A stretch of 64,000 bases of DNA from Shouchella rhizosphaerae (GCF_900142675.1 NZ_FRBS01000005.1:249134-313133); one strand, 5' to 3'; numbered from the stretch's first letter, positions 1 to 8,736 are shown. Notes: generated from the sequence alone by a model not told the origin. Program-made: numbers and translations.

Positions 1-441
1 CGGTTCTGTCATCGTTGCTGAACGGAAATCAACATTGTCTGGCAAAAGATGCAAACTCTCTTCCCGGGCAAGTACATACTCAGCGAACCCGCCATCTTGC
101 TGGGTACCAAGGCCTTTGCGCTCGCTGCAAAGGTTGTAGTCTTTCGTTTGGCAATAAGGACATTGCCCGCAAACGGAGAAAGTGGTTTCAGAGGTGACCC
201 GATCCCCTACTTTAAAAGATTGAACGCCAGGCCCGACTTCAACAATTTCTCCTGCAAATTCATGGCCAAGTGTTACCGGGAAGGCCACTTTATAATGGCC
301 TTCATACGTATGGATATCGGACCCACAAATGCCCGCATATTTGACTTTTATTTTGACTTGCTTTTCCCCTGGAGCAGGTTCGGGCTTGTTTTGGAGTTCA
401 ACATGTCCAAATCCAGGTGCTGTTTTTACTAATGCTTTCAA
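1..441 (-). CDS. Zinc-dependent alcohol/polyol dehydrogenase (GatD-like), partial
   Basis: N-terminal 147 codons of a medium-chain dehydrogenase; the rest lies beyond the left edge. The start is TTG at 441, six bases after AGGAGGG; no ATG fits. The sequence shows the catalytic zinc region (GICGSD, then GHEFAG) and the four-cysteine structural-zinc loop (CGQCPYC plus a later C), followed by GGFAEYV, all usual in sorbitol, galactitol-phosphate and threonine dehydrogenases. It begins 26 bases after the PTS IIC gene, so it is the last visible gene of that operon and probably oxidises the sugar-alcohol phosphate the PTS delivers. Galactitol-1-phosphate 5-dehydrogenase is the natural reading by context, but substrate cannot be told from this fragment. 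Confidence 0.85.
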   Translation of the reverse strand, partial: MKALVKTAPGFGHVELQNKPEPAPGEKQVKIKVKYAGICGSDIHTYEGHYKVAFPVTLGHEFAGEIVEVGPGVQSFKVGDRVTSETTFSVCGQCPYCQTKDYNLCSERKGLGTQQDGGFAEYVLAREESLHLLPDNVDFRSATMTEP

Positions 442-467
442 TTCTAGCCCTCCTACTTTTCGTAAAA

Positions 468-1727
468 TTAATCGAATATACCGAATAAACGAACGATTAT
501 CCAGTTAATCAGGTTGCCTCCTTGGTCAATGCTGGATATTTGTGCCGAATCTTCCGGCATTGTAAAGTTCCCTTCCATTGCCATTTGCGTAAATAATGGG
601 GCAACATCTGTGGCCAGATAAAGCGAAATCGCAATCATAATCGTTCCTACGATGACTGAATGGACGATATTGCCTCGAGCAGCGCCAACAATAAACGCAA
701 CAATAAACGGAATTGTAGCCAAATCGCCAAAAGGCAAAAGCGCATTGCCAGGAAGAATGATTGCTAAAGCGACTGTAATGGGCACTAAAATAAGAGCGGT
801 TGAAATAACAGACGGATGCCCGAGTGCGACGGCTGCGTCAAGACCGATATAAATTTCCCGGTCGCCAAAACGTTTATTCAGCCATTCGCGAGCCGATTCC
901 GATATTGGCAAGAGCCCTTCCATTAAAATTTTAACCATTCGTGGCATTAACACCATTACTGCAGCCATAGCAATGCCAATATCGATCACATCGCCAATGC
1001 CATAGCCAGCAAGCAAGCCAATGGCAGCACCGAGAACTAAGCCTATGAACATCGATTCTCCTAAAATGCCAAACCGTTTTTCAATCGTCGCTGGGTCAGC
1101 GTTCCATTTATTGACGCCTGGGAGCTTTTGCAGTCCTTTTACTAAAAAGATGCCTGGTGCATAGGAAATCGTGCTACCTGTGGCAATGGAAACCCCAGGC
1201 AAGTCATAAAATTCGCTCACCATCGGCGCCGTCCAATCGGCAATCTTTAAACAAATAACTTGAAAAATCACGGCTGCCAGCAAAGACAAAAACAAATTGG
1301 ACGTTGCCACATATACCATGGCTGCTGTAAACGTATAGTGCCAGAAATTCCATATATCGACGTTCATTGTCTTTGTCGTTTTTGTCACAAGCATAAGCAC
1401 ATTGACCAAAAGACCTAACGGAATAATAAAAGCAGCCACCATGGAAGCCCAAGCAATCGATGAAGATGCCGGCCAGCCTACATCAATAACATTCAGTTCC
1501 ACACCTAGCCGGTCAACCATCCCTTGTGCAGCCGGCCCTAGATTGTTGACGAGCAAGTCGACGACTAGAAAAATGCCGACGAAGGCAATGCCAATCGTTA
1601 ACCCAGACCGAAACGCTTTACCTGGTTTTTGCCCGAACAACAACCCTAATAAAAAGATAGCAACGGGCAAAATAACGGTTGCGCCTAAATCTAAGAACCC
1701 TTGAATAAAGTTGACAAACCCATCCAT
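468..1727 (-). CDS. gatC: PTS galactitol-type transporter subunit IIC
   Basis: Polytopic membrane protein of 419 residues with about ten hydrophobic segments, the size and pattern of the GatC/SgcC (EIIC-Gat) family. It forms the sugar channel and works with the separate IIB and IIA proteins encoded just upstream. The start ATG at 1727 follows AGAGGAGGA at good spacing. The gene sits 35 bases after IIB and 26 before the dehydrogenase, so the four genes are one transcript. The family points to galactitol or another polyol; the real substrate is not shown by sequence. Confidence 0.9.
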   Translation of the reverse strand: MDGFVNFIQGFLDLGATVILPVAIFLLGLLFGQKPGKAFRSGLTIGIAFVGIFLVVDLLVNNLGPAAQGMVDRLGVELNVIDVGWPASSSIAWASMVAAFIIPLGLLVNVLMLVTKTTKTMNVDIWNFWHYTFTAAMVYVATSNLFLSLLAAVIFQVICLKIADWTAPMVSEFYDLPGVSIATGSTISYAPGIFLVKGLQKLPGVNKWNADPATIEKRFGILGESMFIGLVLGAAIGLLAGYGIGDVIDIGIAMAAVMVLMPRMVKILMEGLLPISESAREWLNKRFGDREIYIGLDAAVALGHPSVISTALILVPITVALAIILPGNALLPFGDLATIPFIVAFIVGAARGNIVHSVIVGTIMIAISLYLATDVAPLFTQMAMEGNFTMPEDSAQISSIDQGGNLINWIIVRLFGIFD

Positions 1728-1762
1728 GACGTTCCTCCTCTTTTGAAAACACTCAGTTTCGC

Positions 1763-2047
1763 TTAAGCTTTAAGCGCTTCTAAAATTTCTTTTTTTGTTT
1801 GCTCCGTGCCGATGCCTGTTAAAAAAGAGCGGGCATTGATCACAGGGAAAGGAAAATCTGCTTGCGTCATCGCTGTTGTGACTAGCAAGTCAGCAGTATC
1901 CTTATGGCTGCCTACTTCCGAAATCTTGATCTGCACTAAGTTGACCTTTAAGCCGTTCTCTTTTGCCATTTCTTCAATCGCGCTATTTACCACTGTCGAT
2001 GTCGCAATTCCTGCACCACAAGCAACTAGAACTTTTTTTGTTTTCAT
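1763..2047 (-). CDS. gatB: PTS galactitol-type subunit IIB
   Basis: Small cytoplasmic phosphocarrier of 94 residues. The phospho-accepting cysteine is Cys10 in VACGAGIATST, the usual P-loop of IIB-Gat. It passes phosphate from IIA to the sugar in IIC. Two in-frame ATGs occur; the second (2047) is preferred because the upstream one lies only three bases from AAAGGAGG, while 2047 is nine bases away and overlaps the IIA stop as TGATG, a sign of translational coupling. Confidence 0.92.
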   Translation of the reverse strand: MKTKKVLVACGAGIATSTVVNSAIEEMAKENGLKVNLVQIKISEVGSHKDTADLLVTTAMTQADFPFPVINARSFLTGIGTEQTKKEILEALKA

Positions 2048-2538
2048 CAACATCTTCCTCCTTTAGCTTCTGTTCCTAAATGATCGAGAACGACCGTTTT
2101 GATTTCTCGTTTCGATGTTGCATACGCTAATTGTGTCATTGCTTTGTTGTTTTGAAATAACTTCATCAGTTGCTGCAAAATCGTTAACTGGGAATGGGCT
2201 TCTTCCATTGCCAACATAAAGACAAGTTTCACGGCTACTCTTTCTGAAGCCGTTCCGCCCATTACGCCAAATTCTACAGGTTCGTTTAACTGGGCAATGC
2301 TAATCGTCTTTTTGCGCACATGTTCAATATCCGTATGGGGAATGGCTACTGCCATCCCATCCATCGGCAAACCTGTGGGAAACTCATGCTCCCTCGCTAT
2401 CACCGCGCCAGTGAAACTTTTGTTTACAAATCCGTGGGCGACGAGGTTGTTCGACATGAGCTGTAGAACCTCTTCTTTATGTTTCGCATGCACATTGATT
2501 AAAATGGTACTCTCATCGACTAGCATGGTGACCTCCAT
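2047..2538 (-). CDS. gatA: PTS IIA component (fructose/galactitol class)
   Basis: Protein of 163 residues of the EIIA-Fru/Mtl/Gat fold. His68 in AVAIPHTD is the expected site phosphorylated by HPr. It feeds phosphate to the IIB encoded by the overlapping next gene. Two starts are possible: ATG at 2538 after TAGGAG, or ATG at 2526 directly after GGAGGTCACC; both have good ribosome sites, so the four-residue difference is unsettled. It begins 12 bases after the regulator gene, hence regulator and PTS genes form one operon. Confidence 0.9.
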   Translation of the reverse strand: MEVTMLVDESTILINVHAKHKEEVLQLMSNNLVAHGFVNKSFTGAVIAREHEFPTGLPMDGMAVAIPHTDIEHVRKKTISIAQLNEPVEFGVMGGTASERVAVKLVFMLAMEEAHSQLTILQQLMKLFQNNKAMTQLAYATSKREIKTVVLDHLGTEAKGGRC

Positions 2539-2550
2539 TTGCTTATTCTC

Positions 2551-4611
2551 CTAATCCTTTGAATAAAAAGATACGAGCTCCATTATTTCTGTCTCTGTTT
2601 TTGCTGCGATCAGCCGCTCTCGCGCTTCTTTTGAACCAGCAAGCTTAATCAACTGCCTTAATGCTCGGATATGTTGGTGCTTATCAATGGCTGCAATCAC
2701 AACCATGACATGAACCCACTCACCGTCTGAAAAAAGAACTGGTTTTCGCAAATGCAGTAAGCTCATCCCTGCCTCAATTGCGCCTTCCTCAGGGGAAGCA
2801 TGAGGAATGGCGATGTAGGGGCCAATAATGATGTATGGGTCCCGTTCTTTATTTGACATTAGCGCCTCCACATATCTCTGTTCAATTTTTCCTTGATCGA
2901 GCAAAGGTTGGGCAGCTAAAGACAACGCCTCTTCCCATGAAGGCGCTTCAGGGGCAAACGTGATTGAATCTGGTTTGATGAAGGATTGGAGATTCTGCTT
3001 TTCCTCTGCCTGGCCATCAGGCATTCGCTCTTCACGATTAGGAAAGAAATATTGCTGCAATTGTTTTTGCAACCCGCTTTCATCTGTAATCAAGGCATGG
3101 TTTCGGACAATCTCAATCACTGCGTTGACATTGAACTCAACAGGTGCATAGCCATAAACGTCCTCCATTACTTGGCGCCGTAGTCTTGCCCTGTCTTCTT
3201 TCTTTAACAATGAGCTAGTCATATAAAGCCTTTTGTTTGTTTCAAGAGGCGTTTGCGAGAACACCAGATCAAACGCCAAATCACACGTTTGGAATTCACG
3301 AACCGATAAAGAATCCAAAAATACAAACTCAGGAAAAAGCTCGCTTAACTCCTTTAACATAAAGCCAGACACCGAAACACCTTGCGGACAGACAACGATC
3401 GCTTTTATTTTTTTATTAATGCTCTCCCCTTGCCTCATCATCCAGGAGCCGATTAACATCGTCACATACATTTTCTCCGCCTCTGGCATCCGCTTCCCTA
3501 ATTGCCGTTCCAACGGTCCAAGGCTACGCTTGACTATATGGTGCAATTCCTTATATTCGTCAGGCAGGATTGGTTTGGCGGCTTCGACGGCTGTCAACTC
3601 ATATTTCATACGGTAGTACGCAGGCTTAATATGCTGAATCAACTTTTTCAACAGCAAGTCCCGTTCCTGCAAATAAATACAGGCGCTTTTTTCAAATAGC
3701 CTTAACACATCGGCCAATGCGGGCATTAAATCAGGCAGCTCCTCTTCCGCATTTACCCATTCAGTCCAATAACGGCTTGTCGTCAGCAAGTAAAGCGTTA
3801 CGAATAACCGCTCCTGCTTTGGCACGTCTTTTAGATGGCGGAAAATTTCCTCTGTAGCCTGGTACTCTTTCGTATCTGAGAGTTCATCGTATTCGATTGG
3901 AAACGGCGGCAACACATGTCCGATGCTAATTCGCTTTAAAACGAGCGTTAAAATATAAGGCATTGCCATCAGTTTTTCATCTGTAAATTGGATGCCTAGC
4001 TTCTGTTCGACTTTTTCAATGCAGGCATGGACTTCGCTGATTTCATGTTTTCCAATGTCTGTACCGATTTCAAGTTGCCGTCTGCCTGTCTGTGTTTGCA
4101 CGACCACTTCCGTTAAGTGAATCAGCAATTTGCGGATTTGCAGTTCTTTGCCTTCCAACAAGTAACCGTATTTCCGCGAATAGCGAACCACCAATTGGAA
4201 TGGCGTTACAAACTCCTGCACTTTTTTCAAGTCATTTAAAATGGTGTTTTTGCTGTAACCTAACTGGGAATGAAAATGGAGCAGTGACAGCTCTTCCTTT
4301 TTTGCTAACAGCATTAATAAAATAAAGTGGACGCGCTGCTCCTCGGTTAAAAACCCTTGTCCATTTGAATGCAGGCAATCTTGTTTCCCCGTAATCTTTG
4401 AAAAAACGGATTGATCAACAATAAAATGGCCTTGCCTTGTCCGCTCGATTTCAGGGATATGCTCCCTTTGCAGCCACTCATTGATTTTTTCAATCGCGTA
4501 GCTGATCTGCCTGCGGGTAAGTCCGTATTTCTTGGCGATCGTTGCGCTTGTGACTCGGCGATTGCTTGCGATTTCATTGAGTATTTGCTGGCTTCGACCA
4601 TTAAGTGTCAA
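2551..4611 (-). CDS. PRD-containing transcriptional activator (MtlR/LicR type)
   Basis: Regulator of 686 residues: N-terminal HTH (about residues 5-60), a second HTH-like segment, two PTS regulation domains in the middle, a IIB-Gat-like domain with cysteine in VVCPQGVS (around residue 410) and a C-terminal IIA domain with histidine in AIPHASPEEG. Such proteins are activated or silenced by phosphorylation from HPr and IIB and drive their PTS operon. The start is placed at TTG 4611, five bases after AAAGGAGGGG; the ATG at 4644, 33 bases upstream, has no ribosome site. It is first in the operon with gatABC. Confidence 0.87.
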   Translation of the reverse strand: MTLNGRSQQILNEIASNRRVTSATIAKKYGLTRRQISYAIEKINEWLQREHIPEIERTRQGHFIVDQSVFSKITGKQDCLHSNGQGFLTEEQRVHFILLMLLAKKEELSLLHFHSQLGYSKNTILNDLKKVQEFVTPFQLVVRYSRKYGYLLEGKELQIRKLLIHLTEVVVQTQTGRRQLEIGTDIGKHEISEVHACIEKVEQKLGIQFTDEKLMAMPYILTLVLKRISIGHVLPPFPIEYDELSDTKEYQATEEIFRHLKDVPKQERLFVTLYLLTTSRYWTEWVNAEEELPDLMPALADVLRLFEKSACIYLQERDLLLKKLIQHIKPAYYRMKYELTAVEAAKPILPDEYKELHHIVKRSLGPLERQLGKRMPEAEKMYVTMLIGSWMMRQGESINKKIKAIVVCPQGVSVSGFMLKELSELFPEFVFLDSLSVREFQTCDLAFDLVFSQTPLETNKRLYMTSSLLKKEDRARLRRQVMEDVYGYAPVEFNVNAVIEIVRNHALITDESGLQKQLQQYFFPNREERMPDGQAEEKQNLQSFIKPDSITFAPEAPSWEEALSLAAQPLLDQGKIEQRYVEALMSNKERDPYIIIGPYIAIPHASPEEGAIEAGMSLLHLRKPVLFSDGEWVHVMVVIAAIDKHQHIRALRQLIKLAGSKEARERLIAAKTETEIMELVSFYSKD

Positions 4612-4659
4612 TGCAGCCCCTCCTTTCAACGTCCATTCTATCATCGTTGCAACCTAAAA

Positions 4660-4673
4660 AGTATGCGCTTTCA
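4660..4673. promoter_or_regulatory. Possible cre (CcpA) site before the PTS operon
   Basis: On the minus strand the sequence TGAAAGCGCATACT matches 12 of 14 positions of the catabolite responsive element. It lies about 50 bases upstream of the regulator start, where CcpA repression of a PTS operon would be expected. Moderate match only. Confidence 0.4.
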
Positions 4674-4687
4674 TCACAACTTTACGG

Positions 4688-4700
4688 GCACAAATTGTGC
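4688..4700. promoter_or_regulatory. Palindrome upstream of the PTS activator gene
   Basis: GCACAAATTGTGC is a perfect inverted repeat (6-1-6) about 80 bases upstream of the activator start. Position and symmetry suit an activator-binding site for the PRD regulator, but this is only inference. Confidence 0.35.
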
Positions 4701-4728
4701 AACGTTTGGATGCGTACATCGTCATCAC

Positions 4729-4759
4729 AAAAGCCGGTTCTCTATGCGAACCGGCTTTT
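4729..4759 (-). terminator. Terminator of the metal ATPase gene
   Basis: Twelve-base stem AAAAGCCGGTTC with a seven-base loop and its complement, ending in TTTT on either strand. It follows the ATPase stop codon by about 45 bases. Confidence 0.75.
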
Positions 4760-4805
4760 CCCTCCCAATACGACCTCTTCTTTTCAGCTTAAAACTCAGC
4801 CGCCT

Positions 4806-6719
4806 TTACCCGTTTAGCAAACGAAGCCCATTTAAAATAACTAAAATCGTACTTCCTTCGTGGCCGATGACACCGAGTGGCAAATCCAACACTTGCATAA
4901 AGTTGGAAAGCACGAGCAAAAGGACAACGGCAATCGAAAAAACAATGTTTTGCTTCACAATACGGTTCATTTTTTTTGACCGCTTGATGGCGTCAGCGAT
5001 GTTGGGCAATTCATTCTTCATTAAGACCATATCAGCTGTTTCTAACGCTACATCGCTGCCGCCGCCCATCGCGACTCCTAAATCAGCCGCTGCTAAAGCA
5101 GGGGCATCGTTAATGCCGTCCCCTACCATAGCAACAGTTCCTATTTCTTGACGTATACGTTTAATTTCCTCCGCTTTCTTGTCTGGCATACAACGGGACA
5201 CATAACGGTCCACCCCGCTTTGTTCTGCAATTGCCTGCGCCGTTTCCTCTCCATCACCTGTCAACATCACAAGTTGAATTCCCTGTTTTTGTAATGCTTT
5301 CATGGCAGCAAGCGTTTCTGGGCGGATTTCATCCCTGAGCGCCAGCACACCGACAATGCCGTTAGTGTCTTGAATGAACACAACCGTTTTTCCTTCAGCC
5401 GCTAGCTTCTTCGCTACGCCATTTTGAAAATGTTCTGCTTCCTGCTCACCTACAAATGCAGCCTGGCCTACCCGCCATTCTCCATCATCAAATCGGCCTT
5501 TCACGCCAGCTCCAGGCGTATCTTGCACTTGGATGGGATTTAACAGCCTCGTACTGCCCTTTTCCTTCGCATAAGCAACAATTGCTTCTGCCAACGGGTG
5601 GGTAGAATGGTGCTCGATTGAAGCCGCATGAAGGAGGACATCATCTTTATTAGCGCCTTCTCGTAAAATAAAATCACATACTTCTGGTTTCCCTTTTGTC
5701 AACGTTCCTGTTTTATCAAATGCAATTGCTTTGATTTTGCCGGCATGCTCCACATGGACACCGCCTTTAAACAAAATGCCCCGTTTCGCATTAGCCGAAA
5801 TCGCCGATAAAACCGCTGGCATAATAGAAGCGACGAGCGCACAAGGCGAGGCAACCACAAGCAAAATCATTGCTCGATACCATGCATTCAGCCAAGTCCA
5901 GTCAAATAGCAAGGGTGGCAACAGCGCCACAAGCGCCACTGCGATTAACACCACTTTCACATAGAGTCCTTCAAAGCGCTCAATAAATAGTTGCGAAGGC
6001 GATTTTTCTTCTTTCGCCGTCTGTACCATGCGAATAATTTTTTGAACCATTGTTTCTTCCATCGGTTTGGTTATCATTACGACCACCGAGCCTTGCACAT
6101 TCAATGTTCCAGCAAACACCTCTTGCCCGACTGCTTTCGTAACAGGGATTGCTTCCCCTGTAATAGCCGCTTCATTTAAAGCAGTCATTCCTTCTATGAT
6201 GTTTCCGTCCGCTGGTACACGTTCCCCTGGCCGAATTAAAATCGAATCGCCAATTCGCAACTTCGCGGCTGGCACAATCGTTTCTTGGCCGCTTTCAAGC
6301 AGGACAGCTTCCTCTGGCTGCAATTTCATCAACGCCGAAATTTCTTTATGGCTTTTGTCCATTGTATACGTCTCTAGAGCACCGCTTAAAGCGAAAATAA
6401 AAATCAAGATCGCTCCTTCGGCCCAGTAACCGATTATAGCTGCGCCAACCGCTGCGAATACCATCAACATTTCCACGTTTAATTGTTTGTGTTTAAACGT
6501 CTCTTCCATGCCTTCCCTTGCCTTAGCATAACCGCCGATCATAAAAGCGCCGCAATATACAGGAATAGCAGCAGCGGCCAGACCGTAGCTGTCAAGGAGC
6601 CAGCCAACAACGATCAGCACACCTGATACAAGTGCTGCAAGTAGTTCAGCATGGTCCTTCCATTTCCCAAACCGGTTCCTCCGGTTGTTGATCACAAGTC
6701 TCTCTGTAGTGGCAGCCAT
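4806..6719 (-). CDS. pfeT: P1B-4 metal-exporting ATPase, PfeT/ZosA-like
   Basis: Heavy-metal P-type ATPase of 637 residues, likely exporting Fe(II) or a related divalent metal. Visible are the TGEAIPV actuator motif, SPCAL in the fourth core helix (instead of CPC), DKTGTLTKG phosphorylation site, GDGINDAPAL hinge, and HEGST in the last helix pair. SPC plus HEG(G/S)T defines the P1B-4 group, which includes B. subtilis PfeT (earlier ZosA). No N-terminal CxxC metal domain is present, also typical. The ATG at 6719 follows AGAGGGGATTACA; an upstream TTG (6740) lacks a site. The upstream region carries a perfect Fur box and a PerR-like sequence, which fits iron efflux better than zinc. Confidence 0.88.
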   Translation of the reverse strand: MAATTERLVINNRRNRFGKWKDHAELLAALVSGVLIVVGWLLDSYGLAAAAIPVYCGAFMIGGYAKAREGMEETFKHKQLNVEMLMVFAAVGAAIIGYWAEGAILIFIFALSGALETYTMDKSHKEISALMKLQPEEAVLLESGQETIVPAAKLRIGDSILIRPGERVPADGNIIEGMTALNEAAITGEAIPVTKAVGQEVFAGTLNVQGSVVVMITKPMEETMVQKIIRMVQTAKEEKSPSQLFIERFEGLYVKVVLIAVALVALLPPLLFDWTWLNAWYRAMILLVVASPCALVASIMPAVLSAISANAKRGILFKGGVHVEHAGKIKAIAFDKTGTLTKGKPEVCDFILREGANKDDVLLHAASIEHHSTHPLAEAIVAYAKEKGSTRLLNPIQVQDTPGAGVKGRFDDGEWRVGQAAFVGEQEAEHFQNGVAKKLAAEGKTVVFIQDTNGIVGVLALRDEIRPETLAAMKALQKQGIQLVMLTGDGEETAQAIAEQSGVDRYVSRCMPDKKAEEIKRIRQEIGTVAMVGDGINDAPALAAADLGVAMGGGSDVALETADMVLMKNELPNIADAIKRSKKMNRIVKQNIVFSIAVVLLLVLSNFMQVLDLPLGVIGHEGSTILVILNGLRLLNG

Positions 6720-6754
6720 TGTAATCCCCTCTCTTTTCAATTATTTTAACTAAT

Positions 6755-6769
6755 TGAGAATGAATATCG
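6755..6769. promoter_or_regulatory. Weak second Fur-like site
   Basis: TGAGAATGAATATCG matches 11 of the 14 half-site positions of the 7-1-7 Fur consensus. It lies in the untranslated leader of pfeT. Weaker than the site at 6855, so tentative. Confidence 0.3.
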
Positions 6770-6823
6770 TTTTCTCTATTTCATTTAAGTCCTTAAAAAC
6801 AGCTCTATATTCGTTACAAACTA

Positions 6824-6843
6824 AGTATAACATATAATTATAA
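6824..6843 (-). promoter_or_regulatory. Extended -10 promoter of pfeT with overlapping PerR-like box
   Basis: Reading the minus strand, TGTTATACT forms an extended -10 element (hexamer at 6829-6824) about 100 bases before the ATPase start. Overlapping it, TTATAATTATATGTT (6843-6829) has a perfect left half of the PerR box and a poor right half. A repressor here would block polymerase. No clear -35 is seen. Confidence 0.4.
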
Positions 6844-6854
6844 AGATTTTCTTA

Positions 6855-6869
6855 TGATAATAATTATCA
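6855..6869. promoter_or_regulatory. Perfect Fur box
   Basis: TGATAATAATTATCA is an exact 7-1-7 inverted repeat identical to the Bacillus Fur box core, with one more paired base on each side. Its centre is about 45 bases upstream of the predicted pfeT transcription start, a position fitting activation rather than repression. It could also act on the nucleotidyltransferase gene starting at 7043. Confidence 0.75.
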
Positions 6870-7042
6870 TTAAAATGTTATTCTATTTTAAAAATAAAGG
6901 GAGGCGAATGAAGAGGCATATAGAATGTGTGACTGTCGCAAACAACAACTTACATGCCGCCGGGGAGAGTATGTTTTAACTCTCATAGAGGAAAAAATGA
7001 CTTTCTCGCGAAGCATAGCAGTCAGAAAGGGAGGAATGCTTG

Positions 7043-8083
7043 ATGAAGGTATGGAAAGCCAAGGAAATTGCTCATGAATGGGTATGGGCGTATGCCGAGG
7101 GAAAAAAGTGGTTCAAAGGAGCTTATTTTAGTGGTTCCGCCGCTGAACAGGCAGATAATTCGTACTTGGCGCCTCACTCAGATTTAGACATCATGGTCGT
7201 CACGTCTTTTGAGGAGCCTCCTTTAAAAATCGGCAAATTTCGCTATAAAGGCGTTTTACTAGAAGTTTCTTTTATTCCTGAAAAGGCGCTGTCATCGGCT
7301 GAAGCCGTTCTGTCACACTACCATATCGCCCATGCCTTTCAGAACGACACGATTATTGTTGACCAAGAAGGGTTTCTCAAGCCTTTGCAAAAGGAAGTCG
7401 CACGCCACTTTTGCCAAGAACAATGGGTCAAGCGCCGCCTTGCCGATGTCCGTTCAAAATCGGAGAGAGGGCTAGAACAACTTCACGTTGAAAAACCGTT
7501 TCACGAGCTTGTCATGAACTGGCTTTTCCCGACTGGTGTCGTCGCCCATCTTTTTCTTGTCGCCGCCTTACGCAACCCTACTGTACGGCTTCGTTACTTA
7601 GCGGCAAAAGATGTGCTCACGTCTTACCAACTGGAGGACGTATATGAGCATTTGCTTCACCAATTAGGTTGCCAACACATGGATGCCAAACAGGCCAAGC
7701 GCCATTTAACGGCACTGGCCCATACGTTTGACATGACGGTAAAGCTGAAAAAAACAGCTTTCTTTTTTAGCTCTGACATTTCACTAGAAGCACGCCCACT
7801 GGCAGTAGATGGCACAGAAAAACTGATTGACGAAGGCCACCACCGTGAGGCCATTTTTTGGATCATTGCCACGTTTGCCCGCTGCCATCTGATATTAGCT
7901 GCAGATTGCCCAACTAGCCATCAAGCAGAACTCGGCTATTTTCAAGAAGCGTTAGCTGATATCGGCATTGCAAATCATGCTGATTTGTTAAACAAAGCCG
8001 CCTACACTCGTTCAACAATGGGAACGATGTGTAAAGCGGCTCTTAACATCCTAGAAAGAAATCCAGCTATTGTGTGCACGTAA
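7043..8083 (+). CDS. Nucleotidyltransferase-domain protein
   Basis: Protein of 346 residues. Near the N terminus, YFSGSAAEQADNS followed by HSDLDIMVV gives the GS...DxD signature of the polymerase-beta-like nucleotidyltransferase superfamily, the fold of aminoglycoside nucleotidyltransferases. The remainder is helical with no recognised domain. The true substrate is unknown; antibiotic modification is only one possibility. ATG at 7043 is eight bases after AGGGAGG. The gene is alone and divergent from pfeT, and converges on the hxlA end. Confidence 0.6.
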   Translation: MKVWKAKEIAHEWVWAYAEGKKWFKGAYFSGSAAEQADNSYLAPHSDLDIMVVTSFEEPPLKIGKFRYKGVLLEVSFIPEKALSSAEAVLSHYHIAHAFQNDTIIVDQEGFLKPLQKEVARHFCQEQWVKRRLADVRSKSERGLEQLHVEKPFHELVMNWLFPTGVVAHLFLVAALRNPTVRLRYLAAKDVLTSYQLEDVYEHLLHQLGCQHMDAKQAKRHLTALAHTFDMTVKLKKTAFFFSSDISLEARPLAVDGTEKLIDEGHHREAIFWIIATFARCHLILAADCPTSHQAELGYFQEALADIGIANHADLLNKAAYTRSTMGTMCKAALNILERNPAIVCT

Positions 8084-8109
8084 CGCCAATCCAATCGTCA
8101 AGAAGAACG

Positions 8110-8736
8110 TTACCCCGATGACGCTATTCGTTTTTTGATGTGCATCGCCGCTTCCTTTGGCTTTTCGGCTTTAGTGACCCCGCTGCCGACAATGATGACG
8201 TCTGGCCGGTATGGGAGAATCACTGGCAACGATTCAACCGTAACACCACCGGCAATAGCCGTTTTTAGTCCAGTTCCTTCGACTAACTGAAACAGCCCTT
8301 GTCCAAGCTGTTTATGCTGCTGTTCGTCCTTGCCGAGATGAAGCCCGACAAATGAAACGCCTTGTTCTTTCAATGCCTTCACTTGCTCGGTTTTGTCAAC
8401 GCCAAGGAGGTCAACCATCATTTCTTTGCCTTCTTGGCTGGCTACTGAAAGCGTCTCCGCAATGGTGGCAGCTGGAGCGAATGCCATGACCGTTGCGATA
8501 TCGGCGCCTGCTGCAAACGCTTGTCGTGCCTCGTGTTTCCCGGCATCGCAAATTTTCATGTCAGCAAGCAGCGTGTGGCGGGGGAACGCTTTGCGCATTT
8601 GCCTTACAATTTCCATGCCGTATTCTTTGATAACGCCAGTGCCTATTTCAATTATATCAATAGCGTCACTTGTATCTTCCACTAGCGCAAAACACGTTTC
8701 CCAATCAAGGCGGTCGAGCGCAAGCTGCAACTTCAT
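8110..8736 (-). CDS. hxlA: 3-hexulose-6-phosphate synthase-like (OMPDC superfamily)
   Basis: TIM-barrel enzyme of 208 residues, close in length and sequence to HxlA, which condenses formaldehyde with ribulose 5-phosphate. LALD (Asp8), EIG (Glu30) and DMKICD (Asp59, Lys61, Asp64) match the Mg-binding and catalytic set shared by HPS and 3-keto-L-gulonate-6-phosphate decarboxylase (UlaD). After His133 the sequence is HLGKD: Lys136 sits where UlaD, as I recall it, has Arg139 and ordinary HPS has a neutral residue. This leaves open a decarboxylase role. ATG 8736 follows AAAGGGG; upstream in-frame codons have no site. Last gene of the TRAP operon. Confidence 0.8.
   Translation of the reverse strand: MKLQLALDRLDWETCFALVEDTSDAIDIIEIGTGVIKEYGMEIVRQMRKAFPRHTLLADMKICDAGKHEARQAFAAGADIATVMAFAPAATIAETLSVASQEGKEMMVDLLGVDKTEQVKALKEQGVSFVGLHLGKDEQQHKQLGQGLFQLVEGTGLKTAIAGGVTVESLPVILPYRPDVIIVGSGVTKAEKPKEAAMHIKKRIASSG

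Noticed and set aside
49-432. Plus-strand open frame of 127 codons
   Set aside because: Antisense to the zinc dehydrogenase, whose motifs are unmistakable; no ribosome site.
4411-5151. Plus-strand open frame of 246 codons
   Set aside because: Runs antisense over the PRD regulator and ATPase ends and across a terminator; composition is a shadow of the real genes.
6925-7077. Short Cys-containing frame (starts MCDCRKQQ) before the nucleotidyltransferase
   Set aside because: It has a weak AGAGG site but overlaps the next gene by about 35 bases and shows no coding character.
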